In this document: piece after piece, positions 32,659-32,776 of the stretch
Position numbering within the stretch: position 1 is the stretch's first letter
How the letters are laid out: each line of letters starts with the position of its first letter
Assembly: GCA_029881805.1 (NCBI GenBank)
Contig: JAOULW010000017.1
Location: forward strand, 1-32,776
DNA: 32,776 bases
Source: Candidatus Bathyarchaeota archaeon
Lineage (GTDB): Archaea > Thermoproteota > Bathyarchaeia > Bathyarchaeales > Bathycorpusculaceae
Direction: 5' to 3'
Position numbers and translations under genes: made by a program
Notes under the pieces: model-generated
Told to the model about the DNA's origin: nothing
Databases searched by the model: none
What the model saw: the letters and a program-made list of their open reading frames with translations, nothing else

Positions 32659-32776
32659 ATTTTTTAGCGACAACTGCAATTTCCGGTGAATTCGGATCAA
32701 ATGCTTTGCCGGCAACATCCGAGTAAACATTTTCTATCTTGAATCCATTATCTTCAAATTCTTTAACGAGCGATTC
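32654..32776 (-). CDS. C-terminal end of a probable SAM-dependent methyltransferase (5' part outside window)
   Basis: Forty codons read leftward from the window edge to a TGA at 32654-32656. The peptide ends GFKIENVYSDVAGKAFDP and then PEIAVVAKKS. This closing pattern, a strand with a VYSDVAG turn and a final EIAVVAKK strand, is common at the end of class I methyltransferases in archaea. The catalytic core lies outside the window, so this is a tentative call. The stop lies in the hairpin that separates it from the tautomerase gene. Confidence 0.5.
   Translation of the reverse strand, partial: ESLVKEFEDNGFKIENVYSDVAGKAFDPNSPEIAVVAKKS

Overview
The window is archaeal chromosome, most likely from an uncultivated Bathyarchaeia-like (TACK) anaerobe. 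The domain is supported by TATA-like boxes just upstream of several starts, frequent GTG/TTG starts, an Mvh/Hdr electron-bifurcation operon, an AbrB-PhoU fusion, KaiC/TPR proteins, an Lrp regulator and dolichol-type glycosyltransferases. The class-level placement is an inference from gene content and is uncertain. No methanogenesis marker gene, rRNA, tRNA, CRISPR array or insertion sequence was seen.

Layout. (1) 1-2500: a truncated ribbon-helix-helix protein fused to a glycine-cleavage-H-like domain, a DUF2061 membrane protein, an AbrB-PhoU regulator and a cysteine-rich Hsp20-like protein. (2) 2863-9092, minus strand: a tight five-gene operon, mvhG-mvhA-hdrA/mvhD fusion-hdrC-hdrB, encoding a complete [NiFe] hydrogenase/heterodisulfide-reductase complex. 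(3) 9412-11881, plus strand: a PRC-barrel protein, an MscS channel, and a CorA-type Mg2+ transporter broken by one in-frame TAG. (4) 11882-13479: a gene-poor stretch holding a candidate structured RNA, then two convergent genes for paralogous membrane/zinc-ribbon proteins. (5) 13519-23627, minus strand: a surface-glycan cluster with a GDP-mannose 3,5-epimerase-like enzyme, two GT-C membrane glycosyltransferases, a methyltransferase, one GT4, three GT2 enzymes and a helical protein of unknown function. A second copy of the candidate RNA lies just beyond it. (6) 23961-29537, minus strand: a KaiC/RAD55-type ATPase and a 1548-residue TPR/Ig-like/double KaiC-like protein whose two KaiC-like units have lost Walker A. 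(7) 29636-32776: a secreted beta-rich protein divergent from an Lrp regulator with a cysteine tail, a tautomerase, and the end of a methyltransferase gene beyond a strong hairpin.

How the parts work together. The Mvh-Hdr operon should couple H2 oxidation to ferredoxin and disulfide (or other thiol/electron-acceptor) reduction in the cytoplasm. The glycan cluster should make nucleotide sugars and polyprenol-linked sugars on the cytoplasmic face and transfer them outside the membrane, probably to surface proteins. The KaiC ATPase and the giant TPR protein lie next to each other and share a domain family, so they may form a signalling or scaffold pair. The observations most worth a second look are the two-copy candidate RNA, the TPR-Ig-dead-KaiC protein with its 138-bp identical internal repeat, the RHH-GcvH fusion, the HdrA with a degenerate N-terminal cluster site, and the CorA amber codon.
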